NCBI RefSeq assembly: GCF_012979275.1
Contig: NZ_JABASZ010000037.1
Span: 142,954 to 206,953, forward strand
Direction of reading: 5' to 3'
From: Pseudopontixanthobacter vadosimaris
GTDB taxonomy: Bacteria; Pseudomonadota; Alphaproteobacteria; Sphingomonadales; Sphingomonadaceae
DNA length: 64,000 nucleotides
Below, in pieces: positions 55,526 through 64,000 of this stretch. Each line of letters starts with the position of its first letter. Position 1 is the first letter of the stretch. The translations under genes were made by a program, and so were the position numbers. The notes beneath the pieces are model-generated. The model saw only the letters and a program-made list of their open reading frames with translations, was not told the DNA's origin and did no database searches.

Positions 55526-57713
55526 GCTTGTCCGGCGTCATCGGAAAGCTGCGCAGCCGGACGCCGCACGCGTTGTAGATCGCGTTGCAGATCGCGCCCG
55601 CACCGCCGCAGATGCCGAGCTCGCCCACGCCCTTTGCCTGGAGCGGGCTGGCGGCGGGGTCGCGTTCCTCGACCATGATGACATTCAGATGCGGCACGTC
55701 GCGGTTCACCGGCACGTGATATTCCGCCAGATCGTGATTGACGAGATGACCGTCGCGGCGGTCGAACATCATGCTTTCCGTCAGCGCGCTGCCGATGCAC
55801 CAAACCATGCCGCCCATGCACTGGGATTTCGCGGTCTTTTCATTCAGCACCCTGCCGATGCCGAAAGCTCCGCTCATGCGCCGGACGCGGGTTTCGCCGG
55901 TATGGGCATTCACGGCGACCTCGGTGAAGAAGGCGCCATAGGAGGCTTGCGAGAAGTCATCTTCCGTATCACCCGGTTCAAGCTTCCCCAGTTTTTCGAT
56001 ATTCCTGCCGTTCAGCAGTTCAGGCAGCGATTGCCGCCTGTTGCTGTGAATGGCGAAACCGTCCTTCAGCGTCAGGTCCTCGTCCTTGCACCCGAGCATG
56101 TCGCATAATTCCTCGCGGATGGCCTCGCAGGCGATCTGCACCGCCGAGCCGCTGGATGACGCGCCCCAGCTGCCGCCGGAACCCGGCCCCGTGGCGAGAT
56201 TGCTGTCGCCCAGCCGGACCAGAACGTCAGCGGGGTCCAGCCCCAGCATTTCGCCCGCAATCTGGCCCAGGACGGTGTAGGTTCCGGTGCCGATATCGGT
56301 CATGTCGGTGGCGACCACGGCCGTGCCGTCCTCCATCAGCGTGACGGATGCCTCGGCCTTGGCAATATTGTGGATGCGGGCGGCGGTAGCCATGCCGGTG
56401 CCGATCCACCATTCCCCCTCGCGCCGCTGCGCCGGACGGCGATCGTCATCGTCCCAGCCGAACGCTTCCGCGCCGGCCTTCAGGCACTCGGCCAGCCGCC
56501 GGGAGCTGTAGGGTATATCGTCGGAGGGATGGCGTTCGGGAATGTTGCGGAGGCGCAGTTCGACGGGGCCGATGCCGCTCTTTTCGGCCAGCTCATCCAT
56601 CGCCGCTTCCAGCGCCTGCATACCGACAGCTTCGCCCGGCGCGCGGACGGAGCCGGCGGTCATGCGATGAATGCGCGCCATTTCGACCTTCAGCACGCGG
56701 TCCTGCCCCGGATAGAGGAAGGCGCTGGCCTGGGTGACCGGCTCGGCAAATTCCTCTTCCGGCAGGTTCGTGACTTTCGCCTCGTGTCCGAAGCCCTGAA
56801 GGCGCCCGTCCGAATCCGCCGCAAGGCGCAGGCGCTGCGTGGTTTCGGTCCTGCGAATGACGCTGTGGAAGACCTGCTGACGCGACAGCACCACCCGTAC
56901 CGGGCGGCCCAGCTGCATCGCGGCGACCGATGCCGCCGCGACATCGGGGCTGATGCCCAGCTTCGATCCGAAACCGCCGCCGACATAGGGTGACAACAGA
57001 TGAACGTTTTCCGCATCCAGGCCCAGGGAATCGGCCAACTCGTCGATATTGTAGTTCAACATCTGCAGGCTGGCATGCACGGTCAGCTTCGTGCCGTCCC
57101 ATTCGGCCAGTGCGGCGTGGGGTTCCATCGGCGCGCTGTTGTGGCCTTCGGTCGTGTAGGTCGCGTCGATCGCATGGGCCGCTTCCGCCATCGCCTGCGG
57201 CAAGGCACCCTGCTGCACGGTTTCGGTGTCGGGCGCTTCTTCCCAGACTTTCGCATCTTCGGGGTTCAGGACAAGTTCGCCAGCATCATCGGCATTATAG
57301 GTGATCTTCAGTCGCCTGGCCGCATCGCGCGCCTGTTCGAAACTTTCCGCCACGACGACCGCGACGGGCTGCCCCCAGTAATCCACCTGGCGCACCTGCT
57401 GCACGGGCGCTTCACCGGCACCGCCCTGCGCGGGACGGGCGATCATGCGCTGATCGGAAATGACCGCCAGCACGCCGGGCATGTCCATGACCGATCCCTC
57501 GTCGATGGAAACCACTTCGCCCTTGCTGATCGTCGCCGTGACCAGAACGCCGTTCGCTGCATTCGAGGCCGGGAATTCCGCCGCATAGGTGGCGACGCCG
57601 CTGACCTTGTCCGGCCCTTCCAGCCGGTTCCTCGGCTTGCCGATAGTGCCCTGCGCCATGCGGTCGAGGAGGTTGCGTTCGTCCGGCTGGTCGAGAGTGA
57701 TGCTCTTACTCAT
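55500..57713 (-). CDS. Aldehyde/xanthine oxidoreductase, molybdopterin-binding subunit (PaoC-like)
   Basis: This 737-residue subunit holds the molybdenum cofactor. GVATYAAEFPASNAANGVLV, YVGGGFGSKLGISPDVAAA, SVRAPGEAVGMQALEAAMDE and the catalytic Glu in GVGELGICGGAGAI are visible. The length and order fit the PaoC/YagR group. No Tat signal is present on any subunit here, so the complex should be cytosolic, unlike E. coli PaoABC. Its ATG 57713 overlaps the FAD subunit stop by 4 bp. Confidence 0.93.
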   Translation of the reverse strand: MSKSITLDQPDERNLLDRMAQGTIGKPRNRLEGPDKVSGVATYAAEFPASNAANGVLVTATISKGEVVSIDEGSVMDMPGVLAVISDQRMIARPAQGGAGEAPVQQVRQVDYWGQPVAVVVAESFEQARDAARRLKITYNADDAGELVLNPEDAKVWEEAPDTETVQQGALPQAMAEAAHAIDATYTTEGHNSAPMEPHAALAEWDGTKLTVHASLQMLNYNIDELADSLGLDAENVHLLSPYVGGGFGSKLGISPDVAAASVAAMQLGRPVRVVLSRQQVFHSVIRRTETTQRLRLAADSDGRLQGFGHEAKVTNLPEEEFAEPVTQASAFLYPGQDRVLKVEMARIHRMTAGSVRAPGEAVGMQALEAAMDELAEKSGIGPVELRLRNIPERHPSDDIPYSSRRLAECLKAGAEAFGWDDDDRRPAQRREGEWWIGTGMATAARIHNIAKAEASVTLMEDGTAVVATDMTDIGTGTYTVLGQIAGEMLGLDPADVLVRLGDSNLATGPGSGGSWGASSSGSAVQIACEAIREELCDMLGCKDEDLTLKDGFAIHSNRRQSLPELLNGRNIEKLGKLEPGDTEDDFSQASYGAFFTEVAVNAHTGETRVRRMSGAFGIGRVLNEKTAKSQCMGGMVWCIGSALTESMMFDRRDGHLVNHDLAEYHVPVNRDVPHLNVIMVEERDPAASPLQAKGVGELGICGGAGAICNAIYNACGVRLRSFPMTPDKLIAELPDI

Positions 57714-58693
57714 GTCGATGCTCCTGTCGCTTCGCGCAGCACGGCCTTCACCGTGCGCCGCGCCAGCGGAATCTTGAAATCGTTCTCGCCGTAGCCTTCC
57801 GCATCTTCCAGCAGCAGGTCGGCGACGTGATCGAACAATGCATCGCTCGGCTTCGCGCCGGTCAATGCCGCATCGATACGCAGATCGTGCCAGGGCTTGT
57901 GCGCCATGCTGCCGAAGGCGAGACTGGCGCGGGAAATTGCGCCTTCTTCCATGCGGAGGGCCGCGGCGATGGAAACCAGCGCAAAGGCATAGGACGAACG
58001 TTCGCGCACCTTGCGATACAATTGCGTGCCGCCGACCGGCGCCGGCAGGGTCACGCCGGTGATCACTTCGCCCGCCTCCAGAACATTGTCCAATTCCGGC
58101 CTCTCGCCGGGTAGCCGGTGAAAATCGCGCACCCTGACGCTGCGCGAAGCCTTGTCCGGCCCGGCAATCTCGACGGTAGCGTCCAGCGCATACATCGCCA
58201 CTGCCATGTCGCCCGGATAGGTGGCGATACAGTTCTCGTTTGCTCCCAGCACGGCATGGATGCGGTTCCGGCCGTTCAGCGCGCTGCACCCGGTGCCGGG
58301 CTCGCGCTTGTTGCAAGGCATGTCGATATTCATAAAATAATAGCAGCGGGTGCGCTGGCACAGATTGCCGCCCGTGGTCGCCTTATTGCGGAGCTGCCCG
58401 CTGGCCCCTGCAAGGATCGCGCGGGACAGCAGCGGCCAGTCCGCCCTGATCCGCGGGTCGGCGGCGCAGGTGCTGTTCGACACCAGCGCACCGATGCGGA
58501 TGCCGCCCTCGCCGGTCGGTTCTATCTTGTCGAGGCCGATCCGGTTGATGTCGACGAGCGTTTCGGGCGTTTCAACCTGCAGTTTCATCAGGTCGAGCAG
58601 ATTGGTGCCGCCGGCGATCAGCGTAGCGCCGTCGCGGTCGAGCAGGGACGCATGGTCAAGGCCATCGGGCCGCTGATAATCAAACGGCCTCAT
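57710..58693 (-). CDS. FAD-binding subunit with 4Fe-4S insertion (PaoB-like)
   Basis: This 327-residue subunit has the FAD motif IAGGTNLLDLMKLQ and RNKATTGGNLCQRTRC. The segment with Cys residues in CQRTRCYYFMNIDMPCNK and GTGCSA matches the extra [4Fe-4S] cluster of PaoB and 4-hydroxybenzoyl-CoA reductase-like flavin subunits. ATG 58693 (MRPFDYQRP) overlaps the 2Fe-2S subunit stop (ATGA). Confidence 0.92.
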   Translation of the reverse strand: MRPFDYQRPDGLDHASLLDRDGATLIAGGTNLLDLMKLQVETPETLVDINRIGLDKIEPTGEGGIRIGALVSNSTCAADPRIRADWPLLSRAILAGASGQLRNKATTGGNLCQRTRCYYFMNIDMPCNKREPGTGCSALNGRNRIHAVLGANENCIATYPGDMAVAMYALDATVEIAGPDKASRSVRVRDFHRLPGERPELDNVLEAGEVITGVTLPAPVGGTQLYRKVRERSSYAFALVSIAAALRMEEGAISRASLAFGSMAHKPWHDLRIDAALTGAKPSDALFDHVADLLLEDAEGYGENDFKIPLARRTVKAVLREATGAST

Positions 58694-59190
58694 CGTGCGT
58701 CCTCCTTCACCTGCGTAATCGCGTCCACGATGTTGGAATAGGCCCCGCAGCGGCACAGATTGCCGCTCATCCTTTCGCGGATTTCCTCAGGAGTCAGTTC
58801 GGCTTCGGCGGTCAGGTCCCCGGTGACGGCACTTGGCCAGCCGGCCTGCGCCTCGTCCAGCATCGCCTTCGCCGAACAGATCTGCCCCGGCGTGCAGTAA
58901 CCGCATTGATAGCCGTCATGATCGACAAAAGCGGCTTGCAACGGATGCATGTCCTGCGGCGTGCCCAGCCCCTCGATCGTCGTGATCTCGTCATCCTCGT
59001 GCATCACCGCCAGCGTCAGGCAGCTGTTGATGCGCTGCCCGTTCACCAGCACGGTGCAGGCGCCGCATTGCCCATGGTCGCACCCCTTCTTGGTGCCCGT
59101 CAGGCCGCAGTCGCGACGCAGGAAGTCGAGTAGAGATGTGCGGGGGTCCCCTTCGAAGCCCTGCGTGGTGCCGTTGATTGCCAGTTTCAT
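58690..59190 (-). CDS. 2Fe-2S subunit of the oxidoreductase (PaoA-like)
   Basis: This 166-residue iron-sulfur subunit has a plant-type ferredoxin cluster (CDHGQCGACTVLVNGQRINSC) and a second cluster (GYCTPGQICSAK, LCRCGAY). It relays electrons from the molybdenum site to FAD. ATG 59190 begins MKLAINGTTQGF, with no Tat leader. It is the first gene of the three-gene operon. Confidence 0.93.
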   Translation of the reverse strand: MKLAINGTTQGFEGDPRTSLLDFLRRDCGLTGTKKGCDHGQCGACTVLVNGQRINSCLTLAVMHEDDEITTIEGLGTPQDMHPLQAAFVDHDGYQCGYCTPGQICSAKAMLDEAQAGWPSAVTGDLTAEAELTPEEIRERMSGNLCRCGAYSNIVDAITQVKEDAR

Positions 59191-59255
59191 GAATGCTCCT
59201 TGATGCACCCCTCCAATGCACGAGGGGCAGAACGGTTCATATTCCTGACATTCCG

Positions 59256-59339
59256 TTCAGCGACCGATTCAGGCCGTTCAGCGACGGGGTCAGACCCCTC
59301 AGCGACGGGTTCAGGCCGTTCAGCGACCGGTGCAGGCAG
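59256..59339. repeat. Four tandem 21-bp repeats between divergent genes
   Basis: Units at 59256, 59277, 59298 and 59319 share the consensus TTCAGCGACSGGTTCAGGCCG with a few substitutions. The 21-bp period equals two turns of B-DNA. It lies in the 220-bp gap between the oxidoreductase operon and the sugar dehydrogenase gene. Confidence 0.85.
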
Positions 59340-59410
59340 GTGCGCCGAGAGGCCGGATGGAACGGAAAATCACGCCCCCGGTTCTATTCGCGAACACTCA
59401 GGAGAACCAC

Positions 59411-60625
59411 ATGAAGAACCGAGCCACCCTGATTGCCGGCGCCGCCAAAGCGAGCCTCGGGCTTTCACTGCTGATGGCGGCAGGCACAGCGCCTGCTCAA
59501 CCGCGCAGCCAGGTAGAGTCCGTCGCGACGGGCGATGGAGTGGTGGCGGCAATGGAAGTCGCCGACGAACTCGACACGCCCTGGGGCATGGACTTTCTTC
59601 CCGATGGCCGCATGCTGGTGACGGAGCTTCCGGGCAATCTCGTCATCGTATCGCCGGATGGCACGGTTTCCCGCGCGGTTCAGGGCACACCGAATGTATT
59701 TGCCCAGGGTCAGGGCGGGTTGATGGACGTGGCCTTGCACCCTGATTTCGCGCGAAACAGCATGGTCTATCTCTCCTTCGCCGAACCCGGCGATGGCGGG
59801 CAGGCGGGTACCGCGCTGGGGCGCGGCAGGCTGGTGAACGACCGGATCGAGAATTTCGAGGTGATCTGGCGGCAGAACAAGCTGGTGGGGCCCAACCATT
59901 TCGGCAATCGCATCGTCTTCGCGCCAGACGGCAAGATCTTTCTGACCCTTGGAGAACGGTTCCAGTTCGGGCCGGCGCAGGATCTGTCGAACACCCTTGG
60001 CGCGATCATACGTCTGAACGATGACGGATCGATCCCTGCCGACAATCCCTTCGCCGGTCAGGCCGGGGCCGATGGCGCGATCTGGTCCTACGGGCATCGC
60101 AACATCGAATCCGCGGCAATCGATCCCGATACCGGGCAATTGTGGGTGGCCGAGATGGGACCCCTTGGCGGGGACGAACTCAACATGGTCAGGCGCGGCG
60201 TTAATTACGGCTGGCCCGTCGTCAGCTGGGGCATCAATTACAACGGGGTCGACATACCCAATCCGCCGGAATTCCCGCAATATGAAGATGCGGTGCATCA
60301 CTGGAGCCCGGTCAGATCGCCATCGGGCATGATCGTCTATACGGGCGACATGTTCCCCGAGTGGCGGGGCGATATTTTTTTCGGCGCCCTGTCCGCAGGT
60401 GGGGTGGAGCGGGTGGACATGGAAAACGGCCGGGTGGTCGGAACCGAGTTCATCCCTTTCAACACGCGCATCCGCGAAGTCGCACAGGGGCCGGACGGCG
60501 CGATCTATCTGCTGACCAACAAGAGCGAAAGCGGGGGCGAGTTGTGGCGGCTGACGCGCATGGAAATCCGCCCCGCTTCGGCAGATGGCGGACGGAGCGG
60601 CCCGGGCGCGGCAACGCCGCGCTGA
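59411..60625 (+). CDS. Secreted PQQ-dependent sugar dehydrogenase (GSDH family)
   Basis: This 404-residue protein has a signal peptide (MKNRATLIAGAAKASLGLSL, cleavage near GTAPAQP) and a six-bladed propeller: PWGMDFLPDGRMLVTE, GGLMDVALHPDFARN, FGNRIVFAPDGKIFLTLGER, YGHRNIESAAIDP, WVAEMGPLGGDELNMVRRGV NYGWP-type motifs. This fits soluble aldose sugar dehydrogenases (YliI/Asd). ATG 59411 follows GGAGAA. It oxidises sugars in the periplasm, feeding electrons to a PQQ acceptor. Confidence 0.9.
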   Translation: MKNRATLIAGAAKASLGLSLLMAAGTAPAQPRSQVESVATGDGVVAAMEVADELDTPWGMDFLPDGRMLVTELPGNLVIVSPDGTVSRAVQGTPNVFAQGQGGLMDVALHPDFARNSMVYLSFAEPGDGGQAGTALGRGRLVNDRIENFEVIWRQNKLVGPNHFGNRIVFAPDGKIFLTLGERFQFGPAQDLSNTLGAIIRLNDDGSIPADNPFAGQAGADGAIWSYGHRNIESAAIDPDTGQLWVAEMGPLGGDELNMVRRGVNYGWPVVSWGINYNGVDIPNPPEFPQYEDAVHHWSPVRSPSGMIVYTGDMFPEWRGDIFFGALSAGGVERVDMENGRVVGTEFIPFNTRIREVAQGPDGAIYLLTNKSESGGELWRLTRMEIRPASADGGRSGPGAATPR

Positions 60626-60685
60626 AGCGGCAGTGGGGCTGCACCCGAACGGAATGGCGCGCGCCGTATTTCAGGTTACGGCCCA

Positions 60686-60934
60686 CGCCGGGCGAAACAG
60701 AAGCTGCCCATGCTGCAGGTGCTCTTCACATCGGGCTACACGCAAAACGCCATCGTTCATGCCGGTCGGCTGGATGAGGGGGTCCGACTGATTGCAAAAC
60801 CGTTCACGCGTGAGCGGCTGGCGCAGAAAATAGGCGCGGTGCTGGCACTGCGGCCCGCCGCGCCGCTGCCCGGCTCGCCCCCACCCAATTCACGGCCGCC
60901 AGAAGGATATTTTCAGAGCAGACATTCGATGTGA
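60686..60934 (+). pseudogene. Truncated receiver-domain remnant (hybrid kinase C-terminus)
   Basis: The frame encodes VLFTSGYTQNAIVHAGRLDE followed by GVRLIAKPFTRERLAQKIGAV, the C-terminal third of a receiver domain of the type that ends hybrid sensor kinases. Everything upstream (kinase and phospho-acceptor part) is missing; the sugar dehydrogenase gene ends 60 bp before it. Confidence 0.7.
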
Positions 60935-61149
60935 TCGTGGCAGATCTGGGGTTGCCCGACGGTTCCGGCGTGGACCTGGTGCGCGAGGCTCTGGAGCAGG
61001 ACGAGAGCGTCGCCATGATCGTCGCTTCAGGCCGCGATGCCCGGAGTTCCTTCGAGGATCTGGCCCGGAACGGGCGGATCGCCCATATCGCCAAACCCTA
61101 TGAGATCGCGGGCCTGCGGTCCGTCTTCATGGAAGTGCAGGCAGGCTGA
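60895..61149 (+). pseudogene. Second receiver-domain remnant
   Basis: In a different frame the sequence encodes TFDVIVADLGLPDGSGVDLV, then AMIVASGRD and IAHIAKPYEIAGLRSVFMEV. This is a response-regulator receiver with phospho-acceptor Asp and Lys but without the N-terminal ~45 residues (acidic DD pair). ATG 60931 could start a short product, which would be inactive. Confidence 0.65.
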
Positions 61150-61278
61150 GAAGACCGCGCCTTCCGAAAAACGATAACTGCGCCTCAAAATCGGCATGAG
61201 CCAGTGTTTTCGGCCAAAGAGAAATGCAACCAATGGCGCGGGTTCTCGTTGACTGGCAATATACCCAGGAGAACTCGC

Positions 61279-63348
61279 ATGAAAGATATCGATCTGTCCA
61301 AAGGCGGTGCCAATCACCAGAAGGCGAAGGGCACGGACGACACGATGACCACCGCGCAAGGGGTTGCGGTTGCCGATGACCAGAACTGGCTCAAGGCAGG
61401 TGCGCGTGGTCCCGGCCTGCTCGAAGACCAGATCGCCAGGGAAAAGATCTTTCATTTCGATCACGAACGGATTCCGGAACGCGTCGTTCACGCGCGTGGC
61501 TACGGCGTACATGGCCATTTCGAACTGAAGGAAGCCATTCCTGAACTGAGCCGTGCCGCCATCTTCAACGAAACCGGCGTGAAGACGCCCACCTTCACCC
61601 GCTTCTCGACCGTCGCGGGGAACAAGGGCTCTCCCGATCTGGCGCGGGACGTGCGCGGTTTTGCCACGAAGTTCTACACCAAGGAAGGCAATTGGGATCT
61701 TGTCGGCAACAACATTCCCGTGTTCTTCATCCAGGACGCCATCAAGTTTCCCGATCTGGTCCATGCCGCAAAGCCTGCACCCGATCGCGGCTTCCCGCAG
61801 GCCCAGACGGCCCATGACAATTTCTGGGATTTCATCTCGCTGTCACCTGAGGCGATGCACATGGTCATGTGGATCATGTCCGACCGGGCGATCCCCCGCA
61901 GCTTCCGCTTCATGGAAGGTTTCGGCGTCCACACCTTCCGGCTGCTGAATGCCAAAGGCGAAAGCCATTACGTCAAGTTCCACTGGAAGCCGAAACAGGG
62001 TCTGCAGTCGGTCATCTGGAACGAGGCGCTGAAGATCAACGGCTCCGATCCCGACTTCCATCGCCGCGACATGTGGGATGCTATCGATGCCGGTGATTTC
62101 CCCAAGTGGGATCTCGGCATACAGGTGTTCGACGACAATTTCGCTGACCAGTTCGAATTCGACATTCTGGATGCGACCAAGATCATTCCGGAAGAACAGG
62201 TGCCGGTGCGGATCATCGGCACGCTGACGCTGGATGCAAATGTCGACAATTTCTTTGCCGAGACCGAACAGGTTGCCTTCTGCACGCAGAATGTCGTGCC
62301 CGGTATCGACTTCACAAACGATCCGCTTCTGCAGGGGCGCAATTTCTCCTATCTGGATACCCAGCTGAAACGGCTTGGCGGACCGAACTTCACCCATATC
62401 CCGATCAACGCGCCGCGTTGTCCGGTGCGTCATTACCAGCAGGATGGTCACATGGCGATGACCAATCCCAAGGGGCGGGTGAATTATGAACCCAACAGCT
62501 GGGACCACGGCGAAGGCCCGCGGGAAAATCCGCAGGCCGGCTTCACCAGTTTCGCCGAAAAGGTTGACGGCGTGAAACAGCGGGTGCGGAGCGAAATGTT
62601 TGCGGATCATTACAGTCAGGCGCGGCAGTTTTACATTTCGCAGACCGCAGTGGAGCAGACCCATATGGCCAATGCGCTCACCTTCGAACTGTCGAAGGTG
62701 GAGCGGGCCGACATTCGCACACGCATGGTCGGCCACCTGCTGAACATCGATGACGGCCTTGCACAGGAGGTCGCCGACGGCCTCGGCCTGGCCGAATTGC
62801 CGCCCAGAATCGAAGCTGCACGAGAGCCGTTGAACGATTTGCCGGCATCCGATGCCCTGTCCATTCTCAAGAACGGACCCGGCAGCTTCAAGGGTCGCAA
62901 GCTGGGTATCTACATCGCCGAGGGTGGCGATGCGGACATGGTGGATGCCTTGAAGGAAGCGGCGAAGGCTGCCGGAGGTATGGTCGAGATCATAGCTCCG
63001 CATATCGCGGGCGCCAAATTGTCGAATGGGCAAGTGGTCGCTGCCGATCAGAAAATTGACGGCGGTGCATCGGTGCTTTACGATGCTGTTGCCTTGGTGA
63101 TGGGCAAGGCTGCCGCCGAAAATTTTGCCAAGGACAAGCCGAGCATCGACTTCGTCAACGATGCCTTCGCCCATGCCAAATTCATCGCCTACGCACCGGA
63201 CGTACGGCCACTTCTGAGCGGTGCAGGTGTGGCGGATCGCATGGATGACGGCTTCGTCGAACTCACCGGCAAGAACATGACGGGCAGCTTTATCGACAAA
63301 TGCGGCGAACTTCGCTTTTGGCAGCGGGACGCTGTCAAACAGGACTGA
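61279..63348 (+). CDS. katE: Large-subunit (clade II) catalase, KatE-type
   Basis: This 689-residue catalase removes hydrogen peroxide. It has the active-site His in [15 protein letters not shown], Asn in [12 protein letters not shown], the proximal Tyr region [17 protein letters not shown], and a C-terminal DJ-1/PfpI-like domain (about 535-680) typical of HPII catalases. Start ATG 61279 has AGGAGAA upstream. No OxyR or EcfG element was clear. It lies between receiver remnants upstream and IS remnants downstream. Confidence 0.95.
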   Translation: MKDIDLSKGGANHQKAKGTDDTMTTAQGVAVADDQNWLKAGARGPGLLEDQIAREKIFHFDHERIPERVVHARGYGVHGHFELKEAIPELSRAAIFNETGVKTPTFTRFSTVAGNKGSPDLARDVRGFATKFYTKEGNWDLVGNNIPVFFIQDAIKFPDLVHAAKPAPDRGFPQAQTAHDNFWDFISLSPEAMHMVMWIMSDRAIPRSFRFMEGFGVHTFRLLNAKGESHYVKFHWKPKQGLQSVIWNEALKINGSDPDFHRRDMWDAIDAGDFPKWDLGIQVFDDNFADQFEFDILDATKIIPEEQVPVRIIGTLTLDANVDNFFAETEQVAFCTQNVVPGIDFTNDPLLQGRNFSYLDTQLKRLGGPNFTHIPINAPRCPVRHYQQDGHMAMTNPKGRVNYEPNSWDHGEGPRENPQAGFTSFAEKVDGVKQRVRSEMFADHYSQARQFYISQTAVEQTHMANALTFELSKVERADIRTRMVGHLLNIDDGLAQEVADGLGLAELPPRIEAAREPLNDLPASDALSILKNGPGSFKGRKLGIYIAEGGDADMVDALKEAAKAAGGMVEIIAPHIAGAKLSNGQVVAADQKIDGGASVLYDAVALVMGKAAAENFAKDKPSIDFVNDAFAHAKFIAYAPDVRPLLSGAGVADRMDDGFVELTGKNMTGSFIDKCGELRFWQRDAVKQD

Positions 63349-63404
63349 CCGGATGTGACGGCGGAGGGGCAGGCGCTTGCCGCTCCGCTGTTCCACAAGG
63401 GAGC

Positions 63405-63734
63405 ACGCCGCGCCTGCTCGCCAATGCCGACGGCTTCATCCGCTATCGTGCCCGCGAGAAGGACCGTGGTGCCTGTAAATCGAAAGAACGTCGCACGCCG
63501 AAGCTGGCGGCACGCAAGATCATGCGGTGTGTCCACGAAGGCGCTCGCGACCTGGCTTACGATATCGCCACCAGTGACGCCTATCTCGTCTCGCGCCGCC
63601 CGCGCAAGAAGGTCGAGATGCTGTTCGCCCACCTCAAATGCATCCTCAAGCTGGATCGTTTGCGCCAGCGCGGTTCGACCGGAGCAAAAGATGAGTTCCA
63701 CCTCGCCGCCGCAGCCCAGAACCTTCGGAAACTG
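63405..63734 (+). pseudogene. IS1182-type transposase remnant (C-terminal part)
   Basis: The translation ADGFIRYRAREKDRGACKSK, MRCVHEGARDLAYDIA and RKKVEMLFAHLKCILKLDR, then DEFHLAAAAQNLRKL, matches the C-terminal end of IS1182-family transposases. The N-terminal two-thirds are missing and the region begins just after katE, so it is a decayed fragment. The stretch 63735-63900 shows no other gene. Confidence 0.8.
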
Positions 63735-63900
63735 GAAGATGCAGCCGATGCCGAGCCTTGCACCCGCCTGAGCCGATCGGTGAAGCCGCTCGGCCATAGT
63801 GCGGAGCGGTCTTCAACCCGCGCCAGCAGCGACTTCTCCAACAGAATAGGGTCGCTAGCTGAATTGCCGGTTTTAGGCTTCGTGGACAAAGCTTGACCTG

Positions 63901-64000
63901 AGACTCGACCGCTGATTCAAGGCTACCTTTTGGAGGCAGCATTGGGTGAGCGGGTTGGTGTGTCGGGTGACGAGTGGGCTTTGATCGGCCCACTGCTACC
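63901..64000 (+). mobile_element. Left end of an IS5-type element, truncated by window
   Basis: From about 63901 the sequence GAGACTCGACCGCTGATTCA looks like an insertion-sequence end. TTG 63942, preceded by GGAGG, opens LGERVGVSGDEWALIGPLLP, the N-terminal motif of IS5-family transposases. The element continues beyond the window, so ends, duplication and integrity cannot be judged. Confidence 0.6.
63942..64000 (+). CDS. IS5-type transposase, N-terminal fragment (partial)
   Basis: The first 19 residues (LGERVGVSGDEWALIGPLLP) match the opening of IS5-family transposases. The start is probably the TTG at 63942, with GGAGG 7 bp upstream; the reading frame leaves the window. Confidence 0.6.
   Translation, partial: MGERVGVSGDEWALIGPLL

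Noticed and set aside
59200..59745. Protein frame with SATGSGR repeats over the 21-bp array
   Set aside because: It runs out of frame into the sugar dehydrogenase gene and lacks any start context; the repeats are better read as non-coding.

Overview
The window looks like chromosomal DNA of a GC-rich alphaproteobacterium, most likely Sphingomonadales (Erythrobacteraceae/Sphingomonadaceae type). This rests on gene content and protein style: a TimA-like Tim44 protein beside secB and mltA, UPF0262, DUF4136 and DUF6491 lipoproteins, a DUF3072 protein, and GGAAC-N16-CGTT promoters of the EcfG type. The species call is inference. No rRNA, tRNA or CRISPR array was found.

Layout. 1-12.6 kb is housekeeping: cell wall and protein export (mltA, timA, secB, murJ), trpS, a stress-type lipoprotein, coaBC-dut, ubiE-ubiB, mutM and rpsT. 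13-25 kb carries dnaA, a MoeB/ThiF-like adenylyltransferase, a CobB-type sirtuin, dapB-nth, a dicarboxylate/amino-acid symporter, dapE, a GST, and the rpmH-rnpA-yidD-yidC-engB cluster. 26-30.7 kb holds a comM gene cut in two by a 3.1-kb IS1595-type element. The element has perfect 26-bp terminal inverted repeats and an 8-bp target duplication; removing it with one duplication copy restores a 502-codon comM frame. It carries a transposase plus several uncharacterised genes and regulatory sites. 31-46.7 kb returns to core genes (HxlR regulator, HAD hydrolase, rpmJ-type L36, galE, lipoprotein plus M14 peptidase, cdd, a GH25-like protein, UPF0262, dnaB, phospholipase D family protein, rpoZ, DUF3072, ftsH) and then a two-gene non-homologous end-joining operon (ku-ligD).

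46.7-53.9 kb is an acyl-CoA catabolism cluster: MaoC hydratase, two acyl-CoA dehydrogenases, an alpha/beta hydrolase, an alpha-methylacyl-CoA racemase-like CoA transferase, an enoyl-CoA hydratase and a thiolase. Together they could run beta-oxidation of a branched or unusual acyl chain. 54-59.2 kb encodes a three-subunit molybdenum hydroxylase resembling PaoABC, facing its probable maturation genes (XdhC-like and MocA-like).

59.2-64 kb looks accessory: a 4 x 21-bp tandem repeat, a secreted sugar dehydrogenase, two truncated receiver-domain remnants, a large clade II catalase, an IS1182-type transposase remnant, and the start of an IS5-type transposase at the right edge. The most interesting stretch is the IS1595-type element: its cargo and its face-to-face promoters form a compact, poorly described module.
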